Below are positions 26,302 to 33,842 of a stretch of 64,000 nt of DNA, in pieces (the stretch's first letter is position 1; every line of letters starts with the position of its first letter). The stretch is from Nocardia altamirensis NBRC 108246 (lineage in GTDB: Bacteria > Actinomycetota > Actinomycetes > Mycobacteriales > Mycobacteriaceae). The notes beneath the pieces were generated by a model. The model saw only the letters and a program-made list of their open reading frames with translations, ran no database searches and was not told where the DNA came from. Position numbers and translations under genes: made by a program. Where the stretch lies: NCBI RefSeq assembly GCF_001612685.1, contig NZ_BDAY01000013.1, positions 1 to 64,000 of the forward strand, written 5' to 3'.

Positions 26302-26595
26302 ATGCGGAGCATGCCCACGAGTACACGCAACCTGCATGAGCTGCCAACGGAGATCGCCACCGTCATCCGTGCGGTTGTCGCGACCGGCGAAGACGCGGTC
26401 ATCGCCGACGGCGGCACCGAGATCGCGGTGATCATGTCGATCGCCGACTACGAGCGACTGCACGAGTACGCCGATATGGCCGACGCCGCGCGGCCGGGCT
26501 ACGTCGGCGAGAGCGAGGTCAAGGCGATGTCCATCGCGGAGATGCTCAATGTGCTCGGTGTCGACCCGACGGCGGTCCGCACGTTCCGAGACTGA
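26302..26595 (+). CDS. Phd/YefM-like antitoxin without a toxin partner
   Basis: A 97-residue protein starting at ATG 26302 or 26311. Residues 10-60 (LPTEIATVIRAVVATGEDAV then ADGGTEIAVIMSIADYERL) fit the Phd/YefM antitoxin pattern of strand, helix and a Tyr-Glu-Arg-Leu helix. The remainder is a helical tail as used to bind a toxin. No RelE, Doc or PIN toxin is adjacent: the next gene is the convergent CHAT gene, two bases away. It may be an orphan antitoxin or a stand-alone regulator. Confidence 0.6.
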   Translation: MRSMPTSTRNLHELPTEIATVIRAVVATGEDAVIADGGTEIAVIMSIADYERLHEYADMADAARPGYVGESEVKAMSIAEMLNVLGVDPTAVRTFRD

Positions 26596-26596
26596 T

Positions 26597-27880
26597 CTAT
26601 ACCTGGAAGGTGGCGAAGGCCGACCACAGCAGTGGCGAGTGCTCGATGGTGCGTTCGGTGCGCCAGGCACTCAACTGCTTGCGTTGCCATTCGGCAAGGG
26701 CAGCAACCGGATCCGGCTGCTCGTGCGCCGCATCGATGGCGCAGATGGCCTGCTGCAGCGGGGTCGCCTCGGGTGGCGCGCCCGCGATGCGATGGAAGGC
26801 GAGGTCGGTCGGCAGCGGCCAGCGGCTGGCCGTCACCAGCTCGGCGCCGCCGCTGATCATGGCGGCGGTGAGGCCGAGCGCCTCGGTGAAGCGCAAGTCG
26901 CCGCCGCTTTCGCAGGCGATGAGCGCGACCCGGCTCGGGATCGGCCAAAGATCGTGCCCAGCAGTGGGTTCCACGGTCAGTGTGTGCGTGCCGAGCAGGA
27001 AGTCCTTGGCGGACAACGGGCGATGGGCGCGGGTCGGGGCGGCGAAGCCGAGTGTGTCGGCGGTGCAGGCCAGATGGAGTTCGGCCGCCTCGCTCTGCCC
27101 CGATTCCGGTGCCGCAGCCGTGACGTGGCCGACGTAGACGAGCCGGCTTGCGCCCGCGCGCAGTGCGGCGCTGAGCCACTCGCGGTCGACATCGGTCCGG
27201 CGGAAGACCTCCGTCGGATCGGCCACTGCGGGGCACAGCCTGTCGTGTGCCGCGTAGTCGGCGATGCGTTGGGCCAGTGGGGCATCCGCCGTCATCCGGC
27301 CGAGCACCGAGCCGAGCAACGAGTCGGCGCGGAAGCCGGGGATGCGCGGGTCGAGCACCGCGACGATCGGTGCGCCGTTGGCGTCGGCCCAGGTGCGCGC
27401 GGGACGCCCTGGCGCATGCGCGATGCTCGCCGGCGCCAGCAGGCTGACGTCGGCGATGTCGATCAACCGCACCTCGGGGCCTGGCGCGATGAGCTCCCAC
27501 GGCACCTGGGCCACCCGCGGCGATGGTTGCAGCCGAAGGTGCGGGCGCACGCCACGCTGATACAGCTCGTACAGCTGGGCGGCCAGGGCCTGAGGGAGCA
27601 GGGCTCGGGAAAGAGCCTGGGCGACTAGGTATTCGGCGTCGTAGTCGGCGAATGCGCCGGTGGTCATGGCGCGTTCGACGCCGCCGGGTTCGGCCGGGTT
27701 CGGCAGGGCGGCGGCCAGTCGGTGCACGGCCTCGAGCACCGGTTCACCGGGCAGCATGGCGGCGCCGCGCGGTGCGGTGTCCCCGGTCCACCGCCAGGAC
27801 ATGTACACATCGCCCGCGTCGGCCATGCGCACCACGACGGTCGGTTGCTGTGCGGTCATCGGGTCAACACCAGCGGTCAT
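26597..27880 (-). CDS. CHAT-domain protease-like protein
   Basis: A 427-residue protein with a C-terminal CHAT domain (caspase-like fold). The catalytic pair is intact: His252 in LVYVGHVTAA and Cys323 in VALIACESGGDL. Other CHAT marks are VPWELIAPG near 127, TASRWPLPTDLAF near 350 and the closing HSPLLWSAFATF. The first 100 residues are a separate mixed domain. ATG 27880 overlaps the upstream TPR-like gene as ATGA, so the two are coupled. CHAT proteases are usually switched on by partner sensors and often have TPR domains in the same chain; here the TPR-like part is a separate gene. It is the last gene of the operon and presumably the effector. No signal peptide. Confidence 0.88.
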   Translation of the reverse strand: MTAGVDPMTAQQPTVVVRMADAGDVYMSWRWTGDTAPRGAAMLPGEPVLEAVHRLAAALPNPAEPGGVERAMTTGAFADYDAEYLVAQALSRALLPQALAAQLYELYQRGVRPHLRLQPSPRVAQVPWELIAPGPEVRLIDIADVSLLAPASIAHAPGRPARTWADANGAPIVAVLDPRIPGFRADSLLGSVLGRMTADAPLAQRIADYAAHDRLCPAVADPTEVFRRTDVDREWLSAALRAGASRLVYVGHVTAAAPESGQSEAAELHLACTADTLGFAAPTRAHRPLSAKDFLLGTHTLTVEPTAGHDLWPIPSRVALIACESGGDLRFTEALGLTAAMISGGAELVTASRWPLPTDLAFHRIAGAPPEATPLQQAICAIDAAHEQPDPVAALAEWQRKQLSAWRTERTIEHSPLLWSAFATFQV

Positions 27881-29451
27881 ACGGTCAGCACCAGATCGTC
27901 TCGGATCGCGCGGCCATACCGTTGTTCGGCCGCTTCTATGTAGGGAGCCAACGCGATTCGGCCCTCCGCCGCCAAGGCGAGGCGCGGTGGCGGGGAGACC
28001 GGCAGTCCGGCGCTCGCCGCGACCCCGGCCAGCGCCACACCCAACCGCACGGGGACGGCAGCTGGCGCGAGGGGTGCGTGGAGTGTGGTGGCACCCGGTT
28101 GGGTGGCGGGGTCGACCGGTGGCTCCGGTAGTTGGAACGGCAGCTGCGTGATGTGACCGCCTTCGGCCCGGTCGATGTTCACGGTGGTGCCCGCGCACTG
28201 TGTTTCGATCAGGTCGGCGAGCAGTAGTCCGTTGCCCGTCAAGTAGGCGAAGCGGAACGCCAATCGCATGGCAGGGTCGGCGATCTGGCGGTTCCATAGG
28301 TCGCGCTGGGTGCCGGTGGGCAGGGTGTAGCGCACGGCGTCGATGGCGAGCGCCGCCGGGACGGCGAGGCCGACCGCCGCGGTGAGCACCTCGATCGACG
28401 GCGTCTGTTCGGCCTCGATCGTTGCGTCGATCGCACCCTCCAACAACGTGGCATGCCAGTAATCGAGCTGGGCACAATGCATGCCGAGTCCATGTGCGGC
28501 GTAGATCTGGAACGCTTCGGCGAGCAACTGCTCGCACTCCTCGGGCCGTCCCGTTTTGAAGGCCACGGTCGACAACCGGATGCGCAGGTCGGCGGCGTCG
28601 AGCACCGCACCGGACGCGACGAAATACGCGAGACTGCGGCCGTAGAGGTCTGCGGCTTTGGCGAGATCGTCGCGACCCTCCGCAAGGAACGCCATGGTCT
28701 TGAGCCCGATTCCGGCGCGGTAGCCGAGCCCGGCCTGCTCGAAATACTGCTGACTGGCCTGCAACGGCGCCTCGGCCGCGTCGAGGCGGTCACTGCGGAC
28801 GAACATGGTGGCCAGATTCTGCTGCGTCTCGGCGACGGCATTACGGTCGCCCGCCGAGTCGAACGCCGCGAGGGCCTGCTCGGCGAAGTCGATGCCGAGC
28901 TCGCGCCGCCCGGTCTCGAAATGCGTTGCGGCCAGGTTCATCAGCGGATGCCCGGCCAGGTGCGGTGCGAAACGTAAAGCCGCGTCGAGAGATTCGGTGG
29001 CCAGCTCGGCGGCGTAGGCCCACTGCTGCCGATGCATGGCGACGGCGGTCAACGACAGCAGGCACGCGACGCGCAGCACGCCCTGGTCAGTACTGTCTGC
29101 CAGCAATTCACGCGCCTGCTCCAACGCGGCCTGCGCCTCGTCGAGCTCGCCGAGGTGCTGTAACGCCTGCGACATGTTGACCAGCGCACTGGGCCGAAGT
29201 CGCGGCGCATCAGCAGGCATCTCCGCCAAAGCCTCCCGGTACAGGCCGAGTGCCTTGGTGTGCTCACCGAGTTCGTCGGCCATGCTCGCCGCATTGACCA
29301 TCGCGCTCAGGCGCATAGTGCCGGTGAGAGTGCGGGCCGCATCTTCGAAGATGCGCAACGCCCCTGTCGTGTCGCCGCGGGAGTACGCATCGGCGCCCGC
29401 GGCGAGCAGGGCCGTGCCCTCGTCAGGTGTTTCGTCGTCAGCGGAGGTCAT
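27877..29451 (-). CDS. TPR-like helical repeat protein, CHAT partner
   Basis: A 524-residue protein. Residues 10-310 are helical repeats of the tetratricopeptide kind (ALRIFEDAARTLTG, ALGLYREALAEMPADAP, LATMFVRSDRLDAAEAPLQ, AADLYGRSLAYFVASGA). The C-terminal 200 residues are mixed, with a Pro-rich linker (LPEPPVDPATQPG) before a final Ala-rich domain. The start is taken at ATG 29451 (MTSADDETPDEG); GTG 29493 is possible. It is coupled to the CHAT gene by ATGA. In analogy with TPR-CHAT proteins it may hold the protease inactive or recruit substrate; that is inference. Confidence 0.8.
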   Translation of the reverse strand: MTSADDETPDEGTALLAAGADAYSRGDTTGALRIFEDAARTLTGTMRLSAMVNAASMADELGEHTKALGLYREALAEMPADAPRLRPSALVNMSQALQHLGELDEAQAALEQARELLADSTDQGVLRVACLLSLTAVAMHRQQWAYAAELATESLDAALRFAPHLAGHPLMNLAATHFETGRRELGIDFAEQALAAFDSAGDRNAVAETQQNLATMFVRSDRLDAAEAPLQASQQYFEQAGLGYRAGIGLKTMAFLAEGRDDLAKAADLYGRSLAYFVASGAVLDAADLRIRLSTVAFKTGRPEECEQLLAEAFQIYAAHGLGMHCAQLDYWHATLLEGAIDATIEAEQTPSIEVLTAAVGLAVPAALAIDAVRYTLPTGTQRDLWNRQIADPAMRLAFRFAYLTGNGLLLADLIETQCAGTTVNIDRAEGGHITQLPFQLPEPPVDPATQPGATTLHAPLAPAAVPVRLGVALAGVAASAGLPVSPPPRLALAAEGRIALAPYIEAAEQRYGRAIRDDLVLTV

Positions 29452-29539
29452 GGCGGAAATCCGAATCGAAGAGGTCCGCCGAGGCGGCGACACAGCGGGC
29501 CGGGACGTTGTCGGGCAACTCGTTGTCAGCGGATGTCAT
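29438..29539 (-). other. Short upstream ORF that duplicates the start of the TPR-like gene
   Basis: A 33-codon ORF begins at ATG 29539, just after the stop of the upstream gene, and ends 14 bases inside the TPR-like gene. Its start MTSADNELPD resembles the true start MTSADDETPD, and the DNA around both ATGs matches over about 35 bases with an 88-base offset, which is out of frame. It looks like a local tandem duplication that left a leader ORF. Confidence 0.5.
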
Positions 29540-29540
29540 G

Positions 29541-30677
29541 TCAGAAGTCCGATTCCGAGTCGGCTGCCGCGATTTCGGCGAGCAGAGGGAGATCGGCCGT
29601 GCTGCCCGGCGCTTCGGCCGCACGGCGCAGCCGGGCCGCGGCCAGCTCGCGCACGCGGCGGCGCAGTTCCGCCTCGTCGGCGGCGCGCGGTGACTGAATC
29701 CCCGTGGAAGCGGCTGATTCTGCGTCATCGGCAACGGCGCTATCGGCATCAGGCGTCGCGATTTCCGTGGCAGCGAGGGGATCAGCGATGTCGACGGCGT
29801 TGCGACCGACGCCTGGCACCGAGACTTCGACGGACAGAGCTGATTCCGCGCCCTCGGGTGCGGCGACCGTCGCACGCCAGGTGTCGCCGTTCAGCTCCAT
29901 GGTCGCCGTCACGGCACCGGTTGCCGTGTGGATCAGCGCGTGTGGATGCAGGTGCGGTGGTACCTCACCGCGCAATTGCGGTGCGGCGACCGCCCGCACC
30001 TGGACCGTCGTTGTGCCTGCGACGCGCAGCACGTCCCAGGACACCGCGCGTTCGGAGGCATCGAGCAGGCCGGGCGGGCAACGGCGCCAATCCCAGCCGC
30101 CGGTCCCTCTGGCCAGGACGAGTGCGCCCGGTGGTGGCGTGGTCGAAGGCCCTGCGGCGAGGGCATAGTCCTCGGCGCGGCCAAGGGCCTCAGGCGCGAG
30201 CTGTCTCTCGTCCACCCAGAGGGGCGCATCGGCACCGTCGATGAGCATCTCGCACTCTTCGGCCAGCGCGGCGATCTCGTCGAGGAGCAGCCGGTCGTCC
30301 AAGGGTGCGATGGCCTCGATGATCGAGGCGGGCCACCATCGGGACGCCCAGTGCGCGTAGCCGAGCCGCCACGCGTTCGCGACGAGCTCAGGAAGGGCTG
30401 GGGCGGCAGGGAATTCGCCGGTGCTGCCCTCGTCCACCGCGAGAGCGACCGCTTCGCCGAACACTGCCCAGATCCACTCCTGCGCCTGCTCGGCATCGTC
30501 GAGGACGGCGGCAGGCAGCCGCTGGTCGCCGAGCAGCCCCCAGGACAGGTGCCCGCCCAGCACTTCGAGCACCAGCGTATCGATCGCCGGTACCCCGTCG
30601 AGGACGGTCGGCGCGCCATCGGGTCCGATGACGACGAGGTCGTCGTCCAGCCGTCGGATGTGCACGATATCGAGCAT
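29541..30677 (-). CDS. Hypothetical protein of the CHAT/TPR operon
   Basis: A 378-residue soluble protein that I do not recognise. It begins MLDIVHIRRLDDDLVVIGPD, is rich in acidic residues and tryptophans in the first half (WGLLGDQRLP, WIWAVFGEAVALA, AHWASRWWP), has a beta-rich middle (TTVQVRAVAAPQLRGEVPPH) and an acidic/basic disordered-looking tail (ADEAELRRRVRELAAARLRR). The ATG shares one base with the stop of the upstream gene (TGATG). It is between an unrecognised gene and the TPR-like gene, so it is probably a structural or adaptor part of the same system. Confidence 0.75.
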   Translation of the reverse strand: MLDIVHIRRLDDDLVVIGPDGAPTVLDGVPAIDTLVLEVLGGHLSWGLLGDQRLPAAVLDDAEQAQEWIWAVFGEAVALAVDEGSTGEFPAAPALPELVANAWRLGYAHWASRWWPASIIEAIAPLDDRLLLDEIAALAEECEMLIDGADAPLWVDERQLAPEALGRAEDYALAAGPSTTPPPGALVLARGTGGWDWRRCPPGLLDASERAVSWDVLRVAGTTTVQVRAVAAPQLRGEVPPHLHPHALIHTATGAVTATMELNGDTWRATVAAPEGAESALSVEVSVPGVGRNAVDIADPLAATEIATPDADSAVADDAESAASTGIQSPRAADEAELRRRVRELAAARLRRAAEAPGSTADLPLLAEIAAADSESDF

Positions 30678-32056
30678 CAACTCGCCCTCGATTCCGTCGA
30701 ATCCGGCCCGGCGGCAAGGGCACTGGCGCTCAGCGCCTGCTTGACCCTGGTCCGGTGGTCGAGCATGACCGAACGGGCGACACCGTCGAGCAGATCCCAC
30801 AGCTCGTTCGGATCGAACACACCGAGCTCGCGAACATCGCGGCCGTGCAGGCGAACCCACAGTCGCCGCAGGTACGGCCGCCACGGGGTGGACAGCTCGG
30901 CGGCGATGGCGGCCAACGGGCCCGCCGGCGCGGCGTCGGTGTCGATCCGCACCGCTAATCGCCGGGCTTGCAGCACATAGGCCTCACGTTGCCAGCGGCT
31001 GTTGATGATTCGATGCGCGGCGGTCTCCTCGGCCGCGTCCCCGTGCCGTCGCGCCTGCCCGGCGTCGACTCGATGCCGCCGGGTCGCGGTGCCGATCGGG
31101 GAAAGCCCTTGGGCAAGCGTGATGCCCGCTGTCGCCGTCACCCGCAGCGTCTCGTCCAGCAGTGCCAACGGCGCACAGCTCCGCGCGATCTCGGTGGTCA
31201 CCAGCTCCGGAACGGGCGGCAGTTCGGCACGTTCGGTCGACGCCTGCAATGCCGTGAACACTCGCTCGTACACGGTGCGATCGAACGGAAGTCCCAGCGT
31301 TGCTGTCGAGGCCGACGCCCCGACCGCAGGCCGTGGCGGTGCCCGGTGCGCGGTGAGCCCGAGTTCGCCAGCGGAATACCCAGAGTCGCTGCGCCACAGT
31401 CGTATTCCGGCGTGGGTGCCCGCATGGGCGGACACCAGGCGATCCAGTGCCGCCTGTCCGTTGTCCCTGCGCTGTGCCAGTCGCGCGGTGGCGCAGGTGT
31501 CGAGGAGCGCGCGCAAGGCGGCCGTGTGGTCGGCGCCTGCCGGACCTTGCAGCGGTCGCCGCCCCCAGGCGACCTCGATCAGCCCGGCAAGTTCCGAAGT
31601 CCGTTCGGCGACATACTCCTTCAGCGCCTGGGTGGTCCGGCCCGCGGTGTACTCATGAATGTCACGCAGTGCCGCCTCGGCTACCGCCTTGTCCCGCAAG
31701 GGATCAGGTAACCCCGCCGTCGTCGCGAGTTCGAAACAGCGCTGGAAGTACAGATCCTGCGGATTGCCCTCGGTGATCCGCAACGTCCGTCGCACCTGCT
31801 TGAGCAGGGTGAACCAGGCCGCGGTCGCGCGCAGCACGTCGGCCGCCGCGTGCACCCGTGCCGCGAGCAGCACCGCACCGTCGGCCGTGAGGATCGGCCC
31901 CGCGCAGGCCGGATGCTGCACCGGCCGGATCACCAGCGGATCGAGCACGAGCTTCACCGTGCGGCGCAGCGGACCGCCGTGCGGGCCGCTGAGCGGTTCG
32001 ACACCGTCGAGCTTGCGCCACACCTCGTCGAGCACCATGGCGCGCGGTCGTCGCAT
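30677..32056 (-). CDS. Hypothetical protein, first gene of the CHAT/TPR operon
   Basis: A 459-residue soluble, mostly helical, Arg-rich protein. Start is ATG 32056 (MRRPRAMVLDEVWRKLDGVE) or ATG 32038. No catalytic motif or known domain is recognised; there is no signal peptide or membrane segment. Repeated helical stretches such as AVLLAARVHAAADVLRATAA and RALLDTCATARLAQRRDNGQ suggest a scaffold. It leads an operon of four genes with one- to four-base overlaps or an 89-base gap, so all four should be made together. It is divergent from a lipoprotein gene. Confidence 0.75.
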   Translation of the reverse strand: MRRPRAMVLDEVWRKLDGVEPLSGPHGGPLRRTVKLVLDPLVIRPVQHPACAGPILTADGAVLLAARVHAAADVLRATAAWFTLLKQVRRTLRITEGNPQDLYFQRCFELATTAGLPDPLRDKAVAEAALRDIHEYTAGRTTQALKEYVAERTSELAGLIEVAWGRRPLQGPAGADHTAALRALLDTCATARLAQRRDNGQAALDRLVSAHAGTHAGIRLWRSDSGYSAGELGLTAHRAPPRPAVGASASTATLGLPFDRTVYERVFTALQASTERAELPPVPELVTTEIARSCAPLALLDETLRVTATAGITLAQGLSPIGTATRRHRVDAGQARRHGDAAEETAAHRIINSRWQREAYVLQARRLAVRIDTDAAPAGPLAAIAAELSTPWRPYLRRLWVRLHGRDVRELGVFDPNELWDLLDGVARSVMLDHRTRVKQALSASALAAGPDSTESRAS

Positions 32057-32209
32057 TCGACCAGGCTAACGGACTTTTCCCGAATCCGACCCGGCGAAAA
32101 CCTGGGATCGGTAGGCCGCAGACCGTTCCTACCTTTCTCGTATCGGCCCACCCACTCCCGGGGGGAACGAACCGAGAAGGGCACCGGCCCTTCGCCGAAA
32201 GGAAGCATC

Positions 32210-32743
32210 ATGAACACCAAGTCCGTCACCGCCGCCCTCGCCGCTGCCGCCGCCGCGACCGCGCTCTTCGTCACCGGCTGCAGCGACAACGCGAGCAGCA
32301 CGCCGGCCAAGTCCTCGGCGGCGCCTGCCACGCAGGCGAAAACGACACCGTCGGGCGACTCGTCCGCCTCGGTCGACGGCAAGCAGCTCGCCGCGAAGTT
32401 CACCACCACCTGCGCGAAGCAGGCGGGGACGCTGGCACTCGCACTGACCGACACCGCCAACGGCACCTACGGCAACCTGTCCGTGAGCGCCACCATCACC
32501 GGCACCGACACCGTCCAGGCGGTGGGCATCGCGGGCAGCAAGGGCGGCGACTCGGGTCAGCCCTACGCGCTCGGCTTCGGCAACGGAATGCCGGGCGGCT
32601 CGGCGAAGCTCACCAAGGACGGCAACACCTACAAGATCAGCGGCGAAGGCGTCGGCGCCCCCGACCTGACCAACCCGCTGGCAGGCCCGAAGACGTCGAA
32701 GTTCGACGTCACCTTCGCCTGCTCCTCCGTCGTCGGCGGCTGA
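32210..32743 (+). CDS. LpqH-type lipoprotein
   Basis: A 177-residue exported lipoprotein: signal peptide, lipobox VTGC with the lipidated Cys near residue 24, then a Ser/Thr/Ala/Pro-rich linker and a beta-rich domain. The C-terminal SKFDVTFAC and the two cysteines (CAKQAG and TFAC) match the 19-kDa antigen LpqH family of mycobacteria, where they form a disulfide. ATG 32210 follows GAAAGGAAG. It should be anchored to the outside of the cytoplasmic membrane or reach the cell envelope. Its precise role is unknown. A perfect hairpin terminator follows. Confidence 0.85.
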   Translation: MNTKSVTAALAAAAAATALFVTGCSDNASSTPAKSSAAPATQAKTTPSGDSSASVDGKQLAAKFTTTCAKQAGTLALALTDTANGTYGNLSVSATITGTDTVQAVGIAGSKGGDSGQPYALGFGNGMPGGSAKLTKDGNTYKISGEGVGAPDLTNPLAGPKTSKFDVTFACSSVVGG

Positions 32744-32771
32744 GCTCACCCCTAGCACCCGAATTGTCCAC

Positions 32772-32801
32772 GGCCCGCTCGAGTTCGAGCTCGAGCGGGC
32801 C
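32772..32801 (+). terminator. Hairpin after the lipoprotein gene
   Basis: Perfect 12-base arms GGCCCGCTCGAG and CTCGAGCGGGCC with loop TTCGAG, 29 bases after the stop. Confidence 0.75.
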
Positions 32802-32840
32802 GACAACACCGGCGCGCACGCCGAATAACCAAGGACCATC

Positions 32841-33641
32841 ATGAAATCCCTCCGCTGGATCGCCGTCGCCATCGCCGCGCTCGCCATCGGTTACTACCTC
32901 CTGCACGGCCTGACCTACGTCCGCACCTCCGAGTACGAGCCCGCCGGAATGGGTTGGCTCGGTTGGCAGATGGCGTTGCCGATCATCGCCCTCACCCTTG
33001 TCCCGATGGTGTTCGCGTTCACCGGCGAAGGCATCATCGCCGCGTTCACCGGTCGCAACAGCGCCGCCTTCCGTAACGGCCTGATCGGGCTCGGCACCAT
33101 CACCTCGTTCCGGCAGACCGGCTTGACGGTCAACGAACAACCGCAGGTGCGCATCGAGTTCCGCGTCGAGGGTGTGGACGGCAAGACCTTCGACGCCGCC
33201 GCGAAAATGATTGTGCCGCTGACGGAATTGGCGCTGCTGCAACCCGGCGTCGTGCTCCCGGTGCGTTATCTGCCCGACCGGACCGACAAGGTCGAGGTCG
33301 ACCTGTCCGGCGACCCGGCGACGGCGCAGCAGGCGCTGAACGAGTCGCTGATCCGCAAGGGCATCACGACCAGGCACAAGCTCGACATCGCCGAGCGCGG
33401 CATCGCCACCCAGGCGGTGGTGCAGGCGCTGTCGGTCACCGGCACGATCCGGGACGGGCACTCCGAGGTCGCGCTCGGACTGGTCGTCACGCGCCCGGAC
33501 GGTTCGACCTATCGCACCCAGGTCACGAAGTTCCTGGCGCCGAGCACCATCGGCCAGGTGCAGGTCGGCCGGATCCTGCGGGTGCACTATCTGCCGGGCA
33601 ACGAAGACGAAGTGGTCATCGCTTTGCCGGTGAATGCCTGA
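32841..33641 (+). CDS. Membrane protein with two DUF3592-like segments
   Basis: A 266-residue protein with two N-terminal membrane segments (about 7-25 and 43-68) and a large soluble part. The soluble part contains two similar beta-rich units, each with a phrase of the form VG/PG xxLxVxYLPxxxDxVxV (VLPVRYLPDRTDKVEV and ILRVHYLPGNEDEVVI). This pattern fits DUF3592-type domains, whose function is unknown. ATG 32841 follows CAAGGA. It is in the direction of the lipoprotein gene but separated by a terminator, and is itself followed by a strong terminator. Confidence 0.7.
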   Translation: MKSLRWIAVAIAALAIGYYLLHGLTYVRTSEYEPAGMGWLGWQMALPIIALTLVPMVFAFTGEGIIAAFTGRNSAAFRNGLIGLGTITSFRQTGLTVNEQPQVRIEFRVEGVDGKTFDAAAKMIVPLTELALLQPGVVLPVRYLPDRTDKVEVDLSGDPATAQQALNESLIRKGITTRHKLDIAERGIATQAVVQALSVTGTIRDGHSEVALGLVVTRPDGSTYRTQVTKFLAPSTIGQVQVGRILRVHYLPGNEDEVVIALPVNA

Positions 33642-33700
33642 CAGGCAAGGCCGACCTCGGCCCGCATCGGGCGGAGGCCAGGCCGGAAGTCCACACCCCG

Positions 33701-33740
33701 AATGCCGCGTTGATTCGAGTCTCTCGAACAGCGCGGCATT
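33701..33740 (+). terminator. Rho-independent terminator
   Basis: Outer stem AATGCCGCG (33701-33709) with CGCGGCATT (33732-33740), inner stem TTCGAG/CTCGAA around a TCT loop, followed by TGTTTTG. One of the few here with a real T-tract. Confidence 0.8.
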
Positions 33741-33842
33741 TGTTTTGCTTGGAAATTGCTCGAATTGGTAAGCGTGCCCTAATTGGGCAACTGTTCACCT
33801 GATTGTCGTTTCCGGATTGTCCGAATCGTTTACCGTCCGGCT

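Noticed and set aside
27881..28537. Upstream extension of the CHAT ORF to 646 residues
   Set aside because: It crosses the TPR-like gene in another frame; the ATGA junction at 27880 fixes the real start.
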